From Meconema thalassinum (lineage: Eukaryota > Arthropoda > Insecta > Orthoptera > Tettigoniidae), in contig OX336396.1 of NCBI GenBank assembly GCA_946902985.2, positions 237,600,297 to 237,664,296 of the forward strand: a stretch of 64,000 nucleotides of DNA, read 5' to 3'. Below are positions 1 through 10,570 of the stretch, piece by piece. The first letter of the stretch is position 1. The number at the start of each line of letters is the position of its first letter. Position numbers and translations under genes: made by a program. The notes beneath the pieces were generated by a model. That model ran no database searches, was not told the DNA's origin, and saw only the letters and a list, made by a program, of their open reading frames with translations.

Positions 1-151
1 ATTGAGGGATCCGCTTAAATGGTCAACAGCTGTTGAGCAGATAAACAACCAAAAGCAGATAAACCATTAAGACTTTTCAGAGCACAATAATGTGGCTGAG
101 TTATCTTCATAAATGTAGCCTACTTTATATGGTGCTGTTTTAAGTTACTGG

Positions 152-352
152 TTGCGGTGGCATCTAGTAGCTAAGTTCACAGCTAGGTGTCGTTGACGGT
201 ATATTTGGTACCAACATTAGGAACTACTACTTGAAATTGACCGTTTGCAGTCCTTACCTGAATTACAGATTAATACAGCCATCACAATTAACACCGTTCT
301 ACACACACCCAAAGTACACGTTGTCGCAGCCCTAAACTGAGGAATCAACCAA
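152..352 (+). repeat. 3' fragment of tRNA-derived SINE (head H2, tail I)
   Basis: The stretch matches the 3' half of the full SINE at 17787-18301: the 'gcggtggcatctagtagct' block, 'gtcgttgacggt', 'aatacagccatcacaatta' and a tail resembling 'ccctaaactgaggaatcaac'. The tRNA-like head is absent, so this copy is 5'-truncated. No target duplication was identified. Confidence 0.7.
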
Positions 353-355
353 CAT

Positions 356-816
356 CTCTGCGGGAGATAAAATTTGACGTGAAGAAGTAACAGACTGTTA
401 GATAGTTACACAACAGTTCCAAACCTTGCATAAGGAGAGTGTGACCACAAGTATAAGAATGGATCCCAAATGACAAGAAGGTTACCGTCCCCCTAAGACA
501 AAAAAATGTTAAAAATATGCATAGTAAAGAAAAGATAATTGAGCTCCAATTACATTGTAAAATACTTTCTTGCAATAAACGAGGTCTGATCCGTCTACGA
601 AAACCTGCATATTTTGCCTATAATAGCCTATCCCCTAGTTTGCCCGGTGAAATCTACCTCCGCCTTCCGGCGTGCCGAGAGGATTTTTTTAAAAGTATAA
701 TGGAAGGCATTCGTCTTGCAATAAACACATGCTTTTGGATTATCCATGTTTTCCGATTATCCGTCCCATGCATCCCGGTCATTAGCCCTGATAATCGAGA
801 GTATACTGTAAGTGAA
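356..816. other. unassigned, no gene seen
   Basis: Open frames here (for example 517-915 on the plus strand and 345-575 on the minus strand) have no recognisable domain, and the larger one runs into the Helitron that starts at 817. I see no tRNA-like box, terminal repeat or splice-flanked exon. Confidence 0.4.
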
Positions 817-1662
817 TCTCTACTTAGTATAAAACAAAGTCCCCGATTCTTGGATGTCTCGGGTAATCTCGCGAACCACTGGATGAATTTTGATGCAGTT
901 TTCACCATTCTGTAAACGATATCTCGAGGATGATTTCTGTAGAATATAATTTATTTATGATCAAAGGAAGCCAAGCAGTAACGTTTTCAGTGAAAAAGTA
1001 AAAAAAAAAATCCTGGCGTCCGTGCGTTTTTTAAGCTTACGCTGGGCAAACCGTTAGCCTACTATGAGTGTAAGAATTGTTCAGCATGAAACGTTCTACA
1101 AAAAAGTCTGCGAGAGCATATCTCTATCTTCAATACATCGCTCACTAAAAGAGTTTTTACGTTTTCAGTTCTTCCAACAATCTCCATTCAATTACTCATG
1201 TGACAGTTTACGAGCTAGCTAAATGCAAGCCTATCACCCCAGTTACAGCCTAGCTAGCGGGCGAGGCTATTACCCCAGATACAGCCAGCAGCAAACGGTC
1301 GAGTCGTGATGAGTTAAGACTTCAGAGAAGAGTGGTTGTGTCTAGAGTTTCGCAGGAAGTACAACTCGGCTTTCTTTCATTTCGCCTGTGAACTTTTCGT
1401 TCCACAAAATACACAGTCAAGTTAAGATTGGACGGAAGAGGGATTTGTGTTTCATACACGTCACCATTCTTAAATTACGTCTGACAAGAATTCGTTGCAC
1501 ATGCATCTCCATGATAATATAATTAATAGTTCAGTCAGTGATTTTAACCCATCATGCCGAGACGTAAAACGGATATAGGCCGTAGTTGATTGACATTAAA
1601 ACGGCGCTCATCGCCTAATGCATTCATAACTGTTCCCGGATGAAGCCGAGGCGGGTGGCTAG
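817..1662 (+). mobile_element. non-autonomous Helitron-like element, copy 1
   Basis: The element begins TCTCTACTTAGTATAAAACA directly after an A. It ends with a GC-rich hairpin region (tcccggatgaagccgaggcgg) followed by CTAG and then T. That is the Helitron signature: 5' TC, 3' hairpin plus CTRR, insertion between A and T, no target duplication. A colinear second copy lies at 34220-35079, and both copies begin and end at the same points, which fixes the boundaries. No Rep/helicase reading frame is present in the 846 bp, so it would depend on an autonomous partner. Small indels and substitutions between copies indicate an old insertion. Confidence 0.8.
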
Positions 1663-2015
1663 TGAATTTATAAATCAAGACCAGCAGCAGCTGCGAAAGT
1701 GACATTGCATCTACAGCTCCGAATGAAGACAAGAAAAACTAGTTCACCAAAATAAATATACAAAAGCTGCATAAGAAAGAAGAACGGATGACCTCAAGGA
1801 GGACTGGCGGCTATAAACATTACCCACTGCAGTCTTGGCTGTCCAACACGTTTCGTACATCAACAGGTTTGACCGCCGAGGAGTTGCATTCTAGCGTTAA
1901 ACTCACCAGCGTAAGCGAGAGGTCTAATAATACATCCTCCAAGACTGAACTGTCTAGCTGTAAGTTGAGAAGTCGGAAGTTCGAATCCCCGCATGGTATT
2001 GTGCCTCGTTGTGGA

Positions 2016-2110
2016 GGTTTGGGTTCGTTTCCCGGCTCAGTCAGAAATTTAATTCTGCTCTGAGATTTGGATTGGGGTACAGTCAGCTTTGTGAGGCAAA
2101 ACTGAGAAGA
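2016..2110 (+). repeat. fragment of tRNA-derived SINE related to 8648-8965
   Basis: Contains a B-box-like 'ggttcgtttcccggctc', then 'gtcagaaattt' and 'gtgaggcaaaactgag', the same order of blocks as the SINE at 8648-8965 and its split copy at 55597. Degenerate, with no target duplication recognised. Confidence 0.5.
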
Positions 2111-2169
2111 GGCGGGTTCGAGTACATTGCAGGACTGAAAGCTACAACGAAATGTGTTCAGGTAGAAGA

Positions 2170-2356
2170 AGTCAAGAAAGACGCAGTTGAAATTGGAATT
2201 ACTGCTGCTGTGATCCACAACAGGAAGATGTTTCGAAGTCGCATTGATAGCGTTAAGACTTTTAAGGAGAATCCACCAAAATGTAGGCCAAAATTAGTAA
2301 TTTCTGCGGAGCAGCGGTGGATTCATAGTGAAAGAATGAAGAAGTTCTGGGGGTAA
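2170..2356 (+). pseudogene. LINE reverse transcriptase C-terminal tail, fragment
   Basis: The frame reads EVKKDAVEIGITAAV...WIHSERMKKFWG. It aligns in order with the C-terminal tails at 21298-21597 (KDLKEVGITPTDI...RERMRAYWANIK) and 42206-42400 (KDLQELGGTE...SQKMRNYWANIK). The stop after KKFWG and the lack of upstream RT motifs show a short leftover of the same LINE family. Confidence 0.6.
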
Positions 2357-2430
2357 AAAAGAAGAGATTGACCAGAAAGCCTTAGGTTCCATGCGGTCCA
2401 TAGTTGGCCAAATTCGGAAACAAAGAAAAA

Positions 2431-2458
2431 TCTCTATATATAAAGCTCAATGTTTGCC

Positions 2459-2505
<47 letters not shown>

Positions 2506-4853
2506 ATGTCTGTCTGTTATTTATACAAATCTACACCGTTTCACCGATCTGAACCAAGATTTGTACACTTACCCTTTGGAACCCTGCGGGTAACCCTGTC
2601 TACTTTAAATTTCCGACAGACCACTCTATTTCCTGCATTTAGGCCCTTTGTCAAAAATATACACCGTTTCACCGATCTGAACGAAATTGTGCATACTTAC
2701 CCTTTGGAACCCTGCGGGTAACACTGTCTACTTTAAATTTCCGACAGACCACTCTATTTCCTGCATTTAAGCCCTTTGTCAAAAATATAACTTACACCGT
2801 TTCACCGATCTGAACGAAATTGTGCATACTTACCCTTTGGAACCCAACGAATAATACTCACTACTTGAAATTTCGGACAGACCACTCCATTCCCTGCATT
2901 TAGGCCCTTTGGCACAAATGTACAGTTTCGCCGATCTGAACAAAACATTGTATACTTACCCCCTTGGAACCCTGCGGGTTACACTGTCCACTTTAAATTT
3001 CGGACAGACCACTCCATTTCCTGCATTTAGGCCCTTTGGCACAAATTTACACCGTTTCATCGATCTGCACCAAATTTTGTATACTTACCCTTAGGAACCC
3101 GACGAGTAACACTGCTTGAAATTTCGGACAGACCACTCCATTCCCTGCATTTAGGCCCTTTAGCACAAATCTACACAGTTTCACCCTTCTGAACCAAATT
3201 TTACATAGGGTACTTACCCTTTAGAACTCGACGAGTAACACTGTCTGCTTGAAATTTCGGACAGACCACTCCATTCCCTGCATTTAGGCCCTTTAGCACA
3301 AATCTACACAGTTTCACCCATCTGAACCAAATTTAACATTGGGTACTTACCCTTTAGAACTCGACAAGTAACACTGTCTGCTTGAAATTTCGGACAGACC
3401 ACTCCATTCCCTGCATTTAGGCCCTTTGGCACAAATTTACACCGTTTCACCGATCTGCACCAAGTTTTGTATACTTACCCTTAGGAACCCGACGAGTAAC
3501 ACTGTCTGCTTGAAATTTCGGACAGACCACTCCATTCACAGCATTTAGGCCCTTTGGCACAAATCTACACCGTTTCACCGATCTGCACCAAATTTTGTAT
3601 ACTTACCCCTTGGAACCCGACGAGTAACACTGTCTAAATGGAATTTCGGACAAGCCACTCCATTCCCTGCATTTAGGCCCTTTGGCACAAATCGTTTCAC
3701 CGATCTGAACCAAACTTTATGTACTTACCCTTTGGAACCCGACGAGTAACACTGTCTACTTGAAATTTCGGACAGACCACTCCATTCCCTGCATTTAGGC
3801 TCTTTGGTACAAATCTACACCGTTTCACCGATCTGAACCAAATTTTACATACTTACCCTTTGGAACCCGACGAGTAACACTGTTTGTAGACGGACCACTC
3901 CATTCCCTGCATTTGGGCCCTTTAGCACAAATCTACACCGTTTCACATAATTGCACAGAATTGTACATACTCTTGTAAACCCTGCTGGTAACACTGTCCA
4001 CTCGATATTTTGGACAACTCTCTCCATTCCCTACATTTAGAATAACAGACAAAGGGAACGTGAAAACCACATTTTAAGGCCTTAGAACCATTCATGTCCG
4101 TAGTAGTGTAACTGTAAGAGTATTTTAATAAGTCTATCGTTGGCTGGCAATGCGGGCTGCATCACGTCACCCCTACCAGTGTTCTGGTGCAGAATAGCGA
4201 AAATAATTACATCTTGGGCTGCTTATAAATTGTAGTCACGGGGAGTAATTAGTGCAAAAAGATTTCTTAGGCCCCTTAAAACTGTTATCACCATGCAAAT
4301 ATTATGCCTCTGTGAAAGTGCGATGGTGTTGGTGCAGTACAGTGAGGTTCTCAGCTGCCATAAGCGTTGGTGTTTTCAAATTTACTTCGATTTATGCCGA
4401 TCCTCTTGAGTGCTATGTCGCGATAAATGATACTTTTGCTACCTCAGGAGCTCGGGATAGTCGAAGTTTTCCAAACAGCACTGCATATTTTCCTACGGCA
4501 CTATGCGACATAAGACGACACTATTGGTCTCTACTTTTCTAACAGCCAATGAGATACAGGCCCTTTTTATTTCACGTACTCCTCTTTCGAATCATATTTT
4601 TCAATTCGTTTGCATATTACATGTGTCAGTACTGTAGTTAGTAAATAGCAGTTTCTCTATTCATTATTATCATTATCATTAGGGGAAAATGACATGAATG
4701 TTACGTCCATTATACTGTACTACTTATCAACCCCACTACCACCACAATTTTTTTTTCTGTTAGTATAAGTATCATGTGCCAGTTTTGTAGTTGTAATCAT
4801 TATCATCCACAAAACAAATAAATCCACCGGGCGAAGCCGGGCACTACTGCTAG
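2431..4853 (+). mobile_element. non-autonomous Helitron-like element with internal array
   Basis: The 5' end is A|TCTCTATATATAAAGCTCAA, a start typical of insect Helitrons, followed by a (CTGT)n tract. The 3' end has the hairpin CCGGGCGAAGCCGGG (stem CCGGG/CCCGG type with overlap) and then CTAG|T at 4850-4854. Length is 2423 bp. More than half of the interior is an array of ~127-bp units, and no Rep/helicase frame is present. The ends differ from the element at 817-1662, so it is a separate family. Confidence 0.8.
2525..4040 (+). repeat. 12-unit tandem array, ~127-bp period, inside Helitron
   Basis: The landmark 'ctgcattta' or a close variant recurs at about 2633, 2761, 2894, 3021, 3145, 3278, 3411, 3538, 3667, 3789, 3907 and 4033, spacings of 118-133 bp. 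Each unit carries 'caccgtttcaccgatctg', 'atacttaccctttggaaccc', 'gagtaacactgtct' and 'atttcggacagaccactcc'. Stops occur in every frame across units, so it is non-coding. Confidence 0.9.
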
Positions 4854-4916
4854 TACAACATATTATCCATCATGGTTGATGTTTTTGCTTCATACAATAA
4901 ACATTAGCCTAAAATA

Positions 4917-4957
4917 GTAAGTTAGTTATTGTTGTTTTAAGGGGCGGAACTACGAGG
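4917..4957 (-). mobile_element. 41-bp 5'-truncated LINE insertion (tail only)
   Basis: The 13-bp duplication TTAGCCTAAAATA flanks the insert perfectly (4904-4916 and 4958-4970). The insert is the last bases of the LINE whose 3' end lies at 63013: '...ctcgtagttccgcccctt', then aacaacaa and (TAAC)n on the minus strand. Essentially only the tail was copied. Confidence 0.85.
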
Positions 4958-5127
4958 TTAGCCTAAAATAAATGAATAGTATGTTCGTTCTATAACAAAT
5001 GTGTTAGAAAGTTTAAACCCCCTAAATATCTCAACATACTCTGGGGTAGTGTCAACACCCCCACATAACCATTTACGCAACTGTAGGCCACCTAACTACT
5101 TAAGGGTTAACGGACAAGGGTCAGACT

Positions 5128-5345
5128 CCGTGGCTAAGTGGATAGCGTGCAAGACTTCAGACAGAGGGGTCGGGGATAATTTCCGGCCGGGTCGTGGGAT
5201 TTTAACTTCATGTTGTTAACTCCTCAGGCTCGGGGCCTGAAAGTTTATGACCTGTTCATCATTCATCTCATCCTCATCACTACCCGTACGTCAACTTTAA
5301 AGACCTCACTAGACCTCTCCTGGGGCTCCAATGTTATTATTATTA
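5128..5345 (+). repeat. tRNA-derived SINE, degenerate
   Basis: Starts with a tRNA-like A box (ctccgtggctaagtggatagcg), followed by a weak B-box region (ggccgggtcgtgggatttta). It ends near a short (TTA)n tract. The head differs from the abundant 'gcctccgtggcttaggcgg' SINE. No clean target duplication found. Confidence 0.55.
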
Positions 5346-5435
5346 TTCCAGGAAAAAGCATGCATGCAACGTCACAATGTCTAATAACCTCTCTGAGGGT
5401 GAACAGGAAGAAGAGGAGTGTCGTAGTCGAGAAAA

Positions 5436-5644
5436 TGACGTCACAAGGACCAGATCGAGAAAGAAATACGGTCACGGTTACCTGCTCGCTCCCAGCGACG
5501 ACGTCACACGCTACTGAAGTTGCCTGCCCAACAACTGTACACGAGTGGAGGTAGAACGCAGGAGTGAAATGTTTTTCTGTCATGACGTCATTATACTCTT
5601 ATACAGTGCATCCTCTTTCGTCCTGTGTATCGGCCGTGACGTCA
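5436..5644. promoter_or_regulatory. cluster of CRE-type TGACGTCA palindromes
   Basis: Full TGACGTCA palindromes lie at 5436-5443, 5583-5590 and 5637-5644, with a 7/8 match GACGTCA at 5500-5506. This is the consensus for CREB/ATF-type bZIP factors. No gene is recognisable next to it, so function is inferred from motif density only; it could also be part of an unrecognised transposon. Confidence 0.35.
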
Positions 5645-5814
5645 TAAGCTTTCCCATGATTCTGTTCACCGTTAGCTTGTTGACGTTTAGGTTGGCTGTT
5701 TTTTGTTGTTGTTTTTTGTTTGTTTGACGGTATTTTATAATGGTTGTAATAGGGCTGTACGAAAATTATTACCATGAATAAGTGTGACATTTGTGGAAAA
5801 TAATATGTTCATTG

Positions 5815-6151
5815 CAAGAGCCTCCGTGGCTTAGGCGGCAGAACACCGGCCTCTCACCGCTGGGTCCGTTGTTCAAATCCCGGTCACTCCATGTGAGATT
5901 TGTGCTGGACAAAGCGGAGGCAGACGGGCTTTTATCCGGCTACTCCGATTTCCCGGTCACAATTTCAGTCCTGCAACACTCTCCACTTTCATTTCATTTC
6001 ATATGTCATTCATTTAATCATTGCCCCTGGGGAGTGCGACAGGCTTCGGCAGCCGGCACAGTACATATCCTCGCCGCTAGATGGGGGCTTCATTCATTCC
6101 ATTCCTTGACACGGTTGGTCGACTGGAAGCAGGCTGTGGATTTTCATTTTC
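5815..6151 (+). mobile_element. tRNA-derived SINE family 1, full length
   Basis: Head 'cctccgtggcttaggcggca' with an A box and the B box 'gttcaaatcccgg', then a body through 'atcattgcccctgg' and 'ctcgccgctagatgggggct', ending 'ggattttcattttc'. The 13-bp duplication AATATGTTCATTG is perfect (5802-5814 and 6152-6164). This is the most abundant SINE in the window (six copies), so moved by an active LINE in the recent past. Confidence 0.92.
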
Positions 6152-6184
6152 AATATGTTCATTGTATAGTGAAGTCTTCCCCTA

Positions 6185-6861
6185 AATGAGGGAAACTCGC
6201 AGGCGCCGTGTGGCGAGAGGTCACTGTGTGTAGCAACCTGTCGATCAGTGCTCTGTCTCCAGCAACAGCGTAGTGCCCAACTAGTTTAAAATCTTGACAC
6301 ATTTTGACGTATTTAATAATCATCATTACTTACATGAATTTCAGAGTAGTTGCTGGAAATGCTGTTCTTCATTTTCTAAACACATATTGCAGCAACGTAG
6401 GAAGTTTTGGTACACTCGCTGTAATTCATCCCCACTGCCATTTTATATCAGTGCAATTATTTTGGTCTCCAGAGTCTCCAGAGTATGTGGATTGTTTCTG
6501 TACAAATTTTGGTTCCCCCACAAGTAAAAATCACATGGCGCTGAAACCTACGAACACATTATTTAACTGTAAGACTTCTTCTCGAGAAGATAAGTTTCCA
6601 CTAGGAAAATTCGTTGTTTTGTTCTATATCTAACCATGTTCACGGGATACTAGATAGACTACTGTATTTCGCCACAAGTCTTAACTCTCTCGACTAAGGT
6701 ATCTTGCCAGCTGCGTATGTAATCAATGCTGTTACAGAATCCGGGGCCTCCCGACCTGCTGTTTTGTAATCGGTATGCTAGTAATCTGGTCGTGACTCAA
6801 TCGCAATCTGTCTGCAGCGCGGTCCCTGCGAGGTTCCATCATTTAGAGAAGGACCTCACTG
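6185..6861 (-). mobile_element. degenerate mariner-like element, copy 1 (empty-site paralog)
   Basis: Colinear with 44407-45723 along its whole length. The better-preserved copy has TA|CAGTGAGGG...CCCTCACTG|TA ends. Read on the minus strand, the middle resembles the C-terminal tail of mariner-type transposases (tyr/asn-proline-arg-thr then Glu-Leu rich helix), but stops and shifts are present. This copy lacks the SINE and the MITE found in the other and gives their pre-insertion sites. Confidence 0.65.
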
Positions 6862-7301
6862 TCATAACACCATCGTACTTTAAAACATGACGGAAACGTA
6901 GCAATAATTGCAATATTATCAATGATTTTTTCTAGTAAAACAAAATTGATTTCTCGCATTAAAAGGCTTAAATGTTCAATTCATGAATGCAAATAAATCA
7001 GTACTTATGTGCCAAACTGTTGTATTGTATCGCATTACGTTCTGTCCTTATGTGTTGATACTCAAAGGGTTGCGTTTTCAGTTCTGAAAATCAATATTAC
7101 TTAAACTATCCGTAAAAGTGGCTCAACGCTATCAACTCTAATTAACCGATCATTCTAGACAAAGAATATGCAGAAGTACGGAAATGAAGAGAAAACGCAC
7201 CAGCCGAAAGGTGTTAAAATCATGGGGAACTGTATGACGTCACGGCCAAAACCACAGTTCTCTTAGTATGGTATCTTGGTATCTAGTATCTACAAATGGT
7301 T

Positions 7302-7359
7302 AGTTAGTTAGTTAGTTATTGTTGCTATAAGGGGTGTAACTGCAACGTTATCTGCCCCT
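7302..7359 (-). mobile_element. 58-bp 5'-truncated LINE insertion (tail only)
   Basis: A perfect 15-bp duplication TATCTACAAATGGTT flanks it (7287-7301 and 7360-7374). The insert reads, on the minus strand, 'ggggcagataacg...cacccctta' and then the (TAAC)n tail, matching the LINE 3' end at 63013 onward. Confidence 0.88.
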
Positions 7360-7374
7360 TATCTACAAATGGTT

Positions 7375-8640
7375 GCTAGTGATTTTATACATAGGGAAAA
7401 GCATTAATGCAGTGCAGTGTCGTCAATAATTTTGTGGTTAAAAGGCATAATATGCGTGAGAAAAGGCAAAGGATTCCTTGTGAAACTCACACACAGTATT
7501 GGAACTACAATACAAAGTGAGAGTTTTAGGATACACTCCGAGCACTGAGCGAGTTCGTATGAACGTAGTTTGAATGTTGGCTACACTCCTGTGATTCACC
7601 TTTGCTCCCATCATAGAAGTGTGTGTGTGTGGTTCCTCCCCGCCTTCCCAGTATTTGTTATTGAACAACTGAGCTAAATTGATGTGGTAACTACATTTTG
7701 TTACAGGTTGTGATGAATTATGTACTACAAAAATGCCAGATGATAAGAATTTATTGTTTCAAGGGACAGTCCATTTTGAGGCCATTTGCCTCTAGAAAAG
7801 AATGTAGGCTTACTCTACTGTTGAACAAATAATGAATTTAGTTTAAGTAGAAGTGTGTGTATATTTTCTTGATAATAAGTTCAATACTGCAGGCTAGTAG
7901 CTTATTATAAATGCATTGATTTTTATTGCTCGACTTAAATCCCAGTTTATCTGGCACCTACCTCAGCATTAGTAATGCTAGGCAGTAAGAGACTTCATCT
8001 CAAACATACAGTCGGCTACTTTACAATAAATCACCTAATTAAATTGGAGGTTTGTACTATATTTAATATACAGTACTGTATATTCATATTTATAGAATGC
8101 AAATACATTTACCATGATAGCAAAGTATTAATTAGAGATCCGTATTGATAGAAGAATAGCCTATATTATAAGATGTTAAAGAATGCGCCAATCAATACTT
8201 TTTGAAACATATCTAATTTAAGTATTAATGATGATAAATGATTCGACCTACGTTGAGGTCTTCTTCAGTCAGTAATAAAAAATAGAAGATTGTTGAAAAA
8301 CGACTGTATGTTCTAATATGAATGTTGGGTAAGAAAACATATATAATACATTTGTAATTGAAATAAATAATCGATCGAAATGGATATCCTGACAAACAGA
8401 AATAAAAATTACTTTTATACAAATATAATACAATATTATGTTTCACAGTAAAGAACCTCAAAAATCGTCAGTAGAAAATCAAGGAATTTAGAATATCAAA
8501 AATAGTGTATACAGTATATACGTTAAAAATTAAAGCGAATAAAACATGTTTTACATAAAAAATATCATATAATTGTACGTTTCAACTCGCGAAAAATCGT
8601 AACAAATCTATGACTCGTGAATTTAGCATCTTTATTGTCC
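7375..8640. other. unassigned A+T-rich stretch
   Basis: No exon, terminal repeat or tRNA-like box is recognisable. A segment near 8245-8275 on the minus strand ('actgaagaagacctcaacgt') resembles the 3' ends of some retroelements, but nothing else supports that. Open frames at 7438-7668 and 8225-8461 have no recognisable domain. Confidence 0.35.
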
Positions 8641-8647
8641 TTATTCA

Positions 8648-8965
8648 GCCGGTCCCGTGGTGTTGGGGTAGCGCGCCTGCCTCTCACTTGGAGGCCCCGG
8701 GTTCGATCCTCGGCTCCGTCAGGGATTTTAAAACTGACGTGAGGGTTGGAACGGGGTGCACTCGGCCTCGTGAGGACAATTGAGTAGCTATCTGACAGTG
8801 AGACAGCGCCCCGATCACGAATGCCAAGATTAACGGCCGAGGGGACCCGACGCGCTGATCACGCGTCACCCCAATATCTGCAGGTCAAATGGCTGGGCAG
8901 CGGTCGCTTGGTCGGCCTTAGCCCGTCATGGGCTGGATAGTGCCAGGGGTTGATTTGATTGATTG
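8648..8965 (+). mobile_element. tRNA-derived SINE family 4, full length
   Basis: Head 'ggtcccgtggtgttggggta', B box 'gggttcgatcctcggctcc', body through 'ggggtgcactcggcctcgtg', end 'gggttgatttgattg'. A 14-bp duplication ATTGTCNTTATTCA (one mismatch) lies at 8634-8647 and 8966-8979. A second copy at 55597 is interrupted by another SINE pair. Confidence 0.88.
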
Positions 8966-8979
8966 ATTGTCGTTATTCA

Positions 8980-10567
8980 CGAATAAAAACTGCATTTTTC
9001 GGCAATTAATAAATAAATTAACTAAATTTGAAAAATTTAGAGAGTGTTTTCATGATATTTATTGACCGAGTTCCAAAATAGAACTGTTTTCTGCCTTGTC
9101 ATATCTGAAAAAAGTCCACAAGGTTTGGAATGTTGTCGCTAGATGGTATGAGTTGAAATGGTTCGTAAACGACTTGATAGGTGGCAGACGCTATAGGAGA
9201 GGAATAAGACTCGTTTTTCTTTATCATGGTTCTCGTGTGTGCTGACAAATAGAAGAACGAACCTTCCAATTACAAACTTGGAACAGTTTGTGTAAAACTT
9301 TGAAAGTTAAATAATATTCCAATTTATTGCCCACTGTTGCATGAATGTTGGTTGTTTTATTCTCTAAGTATCCATGCATTATATTTTGGCTTGGCAATAT
9401 ACAAATTGTTTCATACGACTTATTTAACATACATGGTCAGTTTGGATTAAGATTATGTACTGCATTACTAAATTGGACAGCTAATTTCAACAGAACGATC
9501 CAACTAGTAGGAATCTTCTGGTTTATTTCAAGGTTAGATCATTTTATACAATCAATATTTTACATCTTTCACCAATCTATTAACAACATCGTAACAACAT
9601 CACAACTGACAAGTATGTTTCATCTAAAAATTTTAAGGTTAGACCACATCAATGTGATACAGACTGCCGTATCCATTAAGATTGATTTATAGTCATACGT
9701 CCGATAATATTAAACCATACTGAAGGATTGTGATATAACTGAAAGATACATCATATATCAGGGACTGCCGATTCACTATAATTATTAACAAGCAGTCCTT
9801 TAAGGTACATTTATATTCATTCTATTCTTATTTATTCATATGTTTTCCTAATTCTTTTTGTGAGTTTTCTTTTTATTTAAATTTTTAATACTGTTTTGTA
9901 AGGTTATCCATTTTCTCTTTTATCTTTTTAAACTTAGTTTTAAGATTATTTTAATTCAAGCCACGCTGACGAGGATGTCATTGAACACCGAGACATGTAC
10001 GTATAAGCAGTAATTAAACCACATTCTTTAGTGTTTGACAAGGTGGTTTTGAATCACATAGTACACTATCAGTCAACACGGATATTAATTATTAGCATTG
10101 TCATAATTGTTAATGTCTACGCACTTTATAAATAATATTAAGTGTCTTAGAACTGTTGTCTGCGTACAACTCTCAATAACTAATTATTACTGACATTATA
10201 ACTTACCAAAGCAGAGTGAAAAATTCACTTCCACCCAAGAATTCTTAAAACTCACTCAAGAATGTTTACCCTATTTAGCCCCCTTTGTTGAAGAATTTTG
10301 ACTGTCACTAATCATAGATATGTTACCTGAGCTGACAGTATTTCCTTACCACCTATTGAGTGTTGTTTCTCGCACCGTTGAGTGTAAAATGAACTGTTGC
10401 CGGCCCTTCTACGACATTCGATACTTAGCCTATTTTAGCGCAAGCCGAGAGTTGAAGGACCGAAACCAGTAATATATTATATATTGTGAAACGGAAATAG
10501 CCCTATTGTTTCCCCTGTTCGTGCAAAATGTTAGCTTAATCGGTTGTGTTGTTCGTGTGTGAAAGAG
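8980..10567. other. unassigned A+T-rich stretch with retroelement-like end
   Basis: The frame at 9345-9692 (115 codons) is hydrophobic and has no domain I know. Around 9960-10040 the text 'gctgacgaggatgtcattga' with 'ccgagacatgtacg' resembles the common 3' flank of Penelope- or CR1-type retroelements, but no RT sequence accompanies it. Confidence 0.3.
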
Positions 10568-10570
10568 TAA

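Noticed and set aside
517..915. 132-codon plus-strand frame with a long opposite frame (654-908)
   Set aside because: No recognisable domain, and the end lies inside a Helitron with a second copy at 34220.
1788..2218. Overlapping opposite-strand frames of 91 and 132 codons
   Set aside because: They cover a decayed SINE and LINE tail; no domain or splice support.
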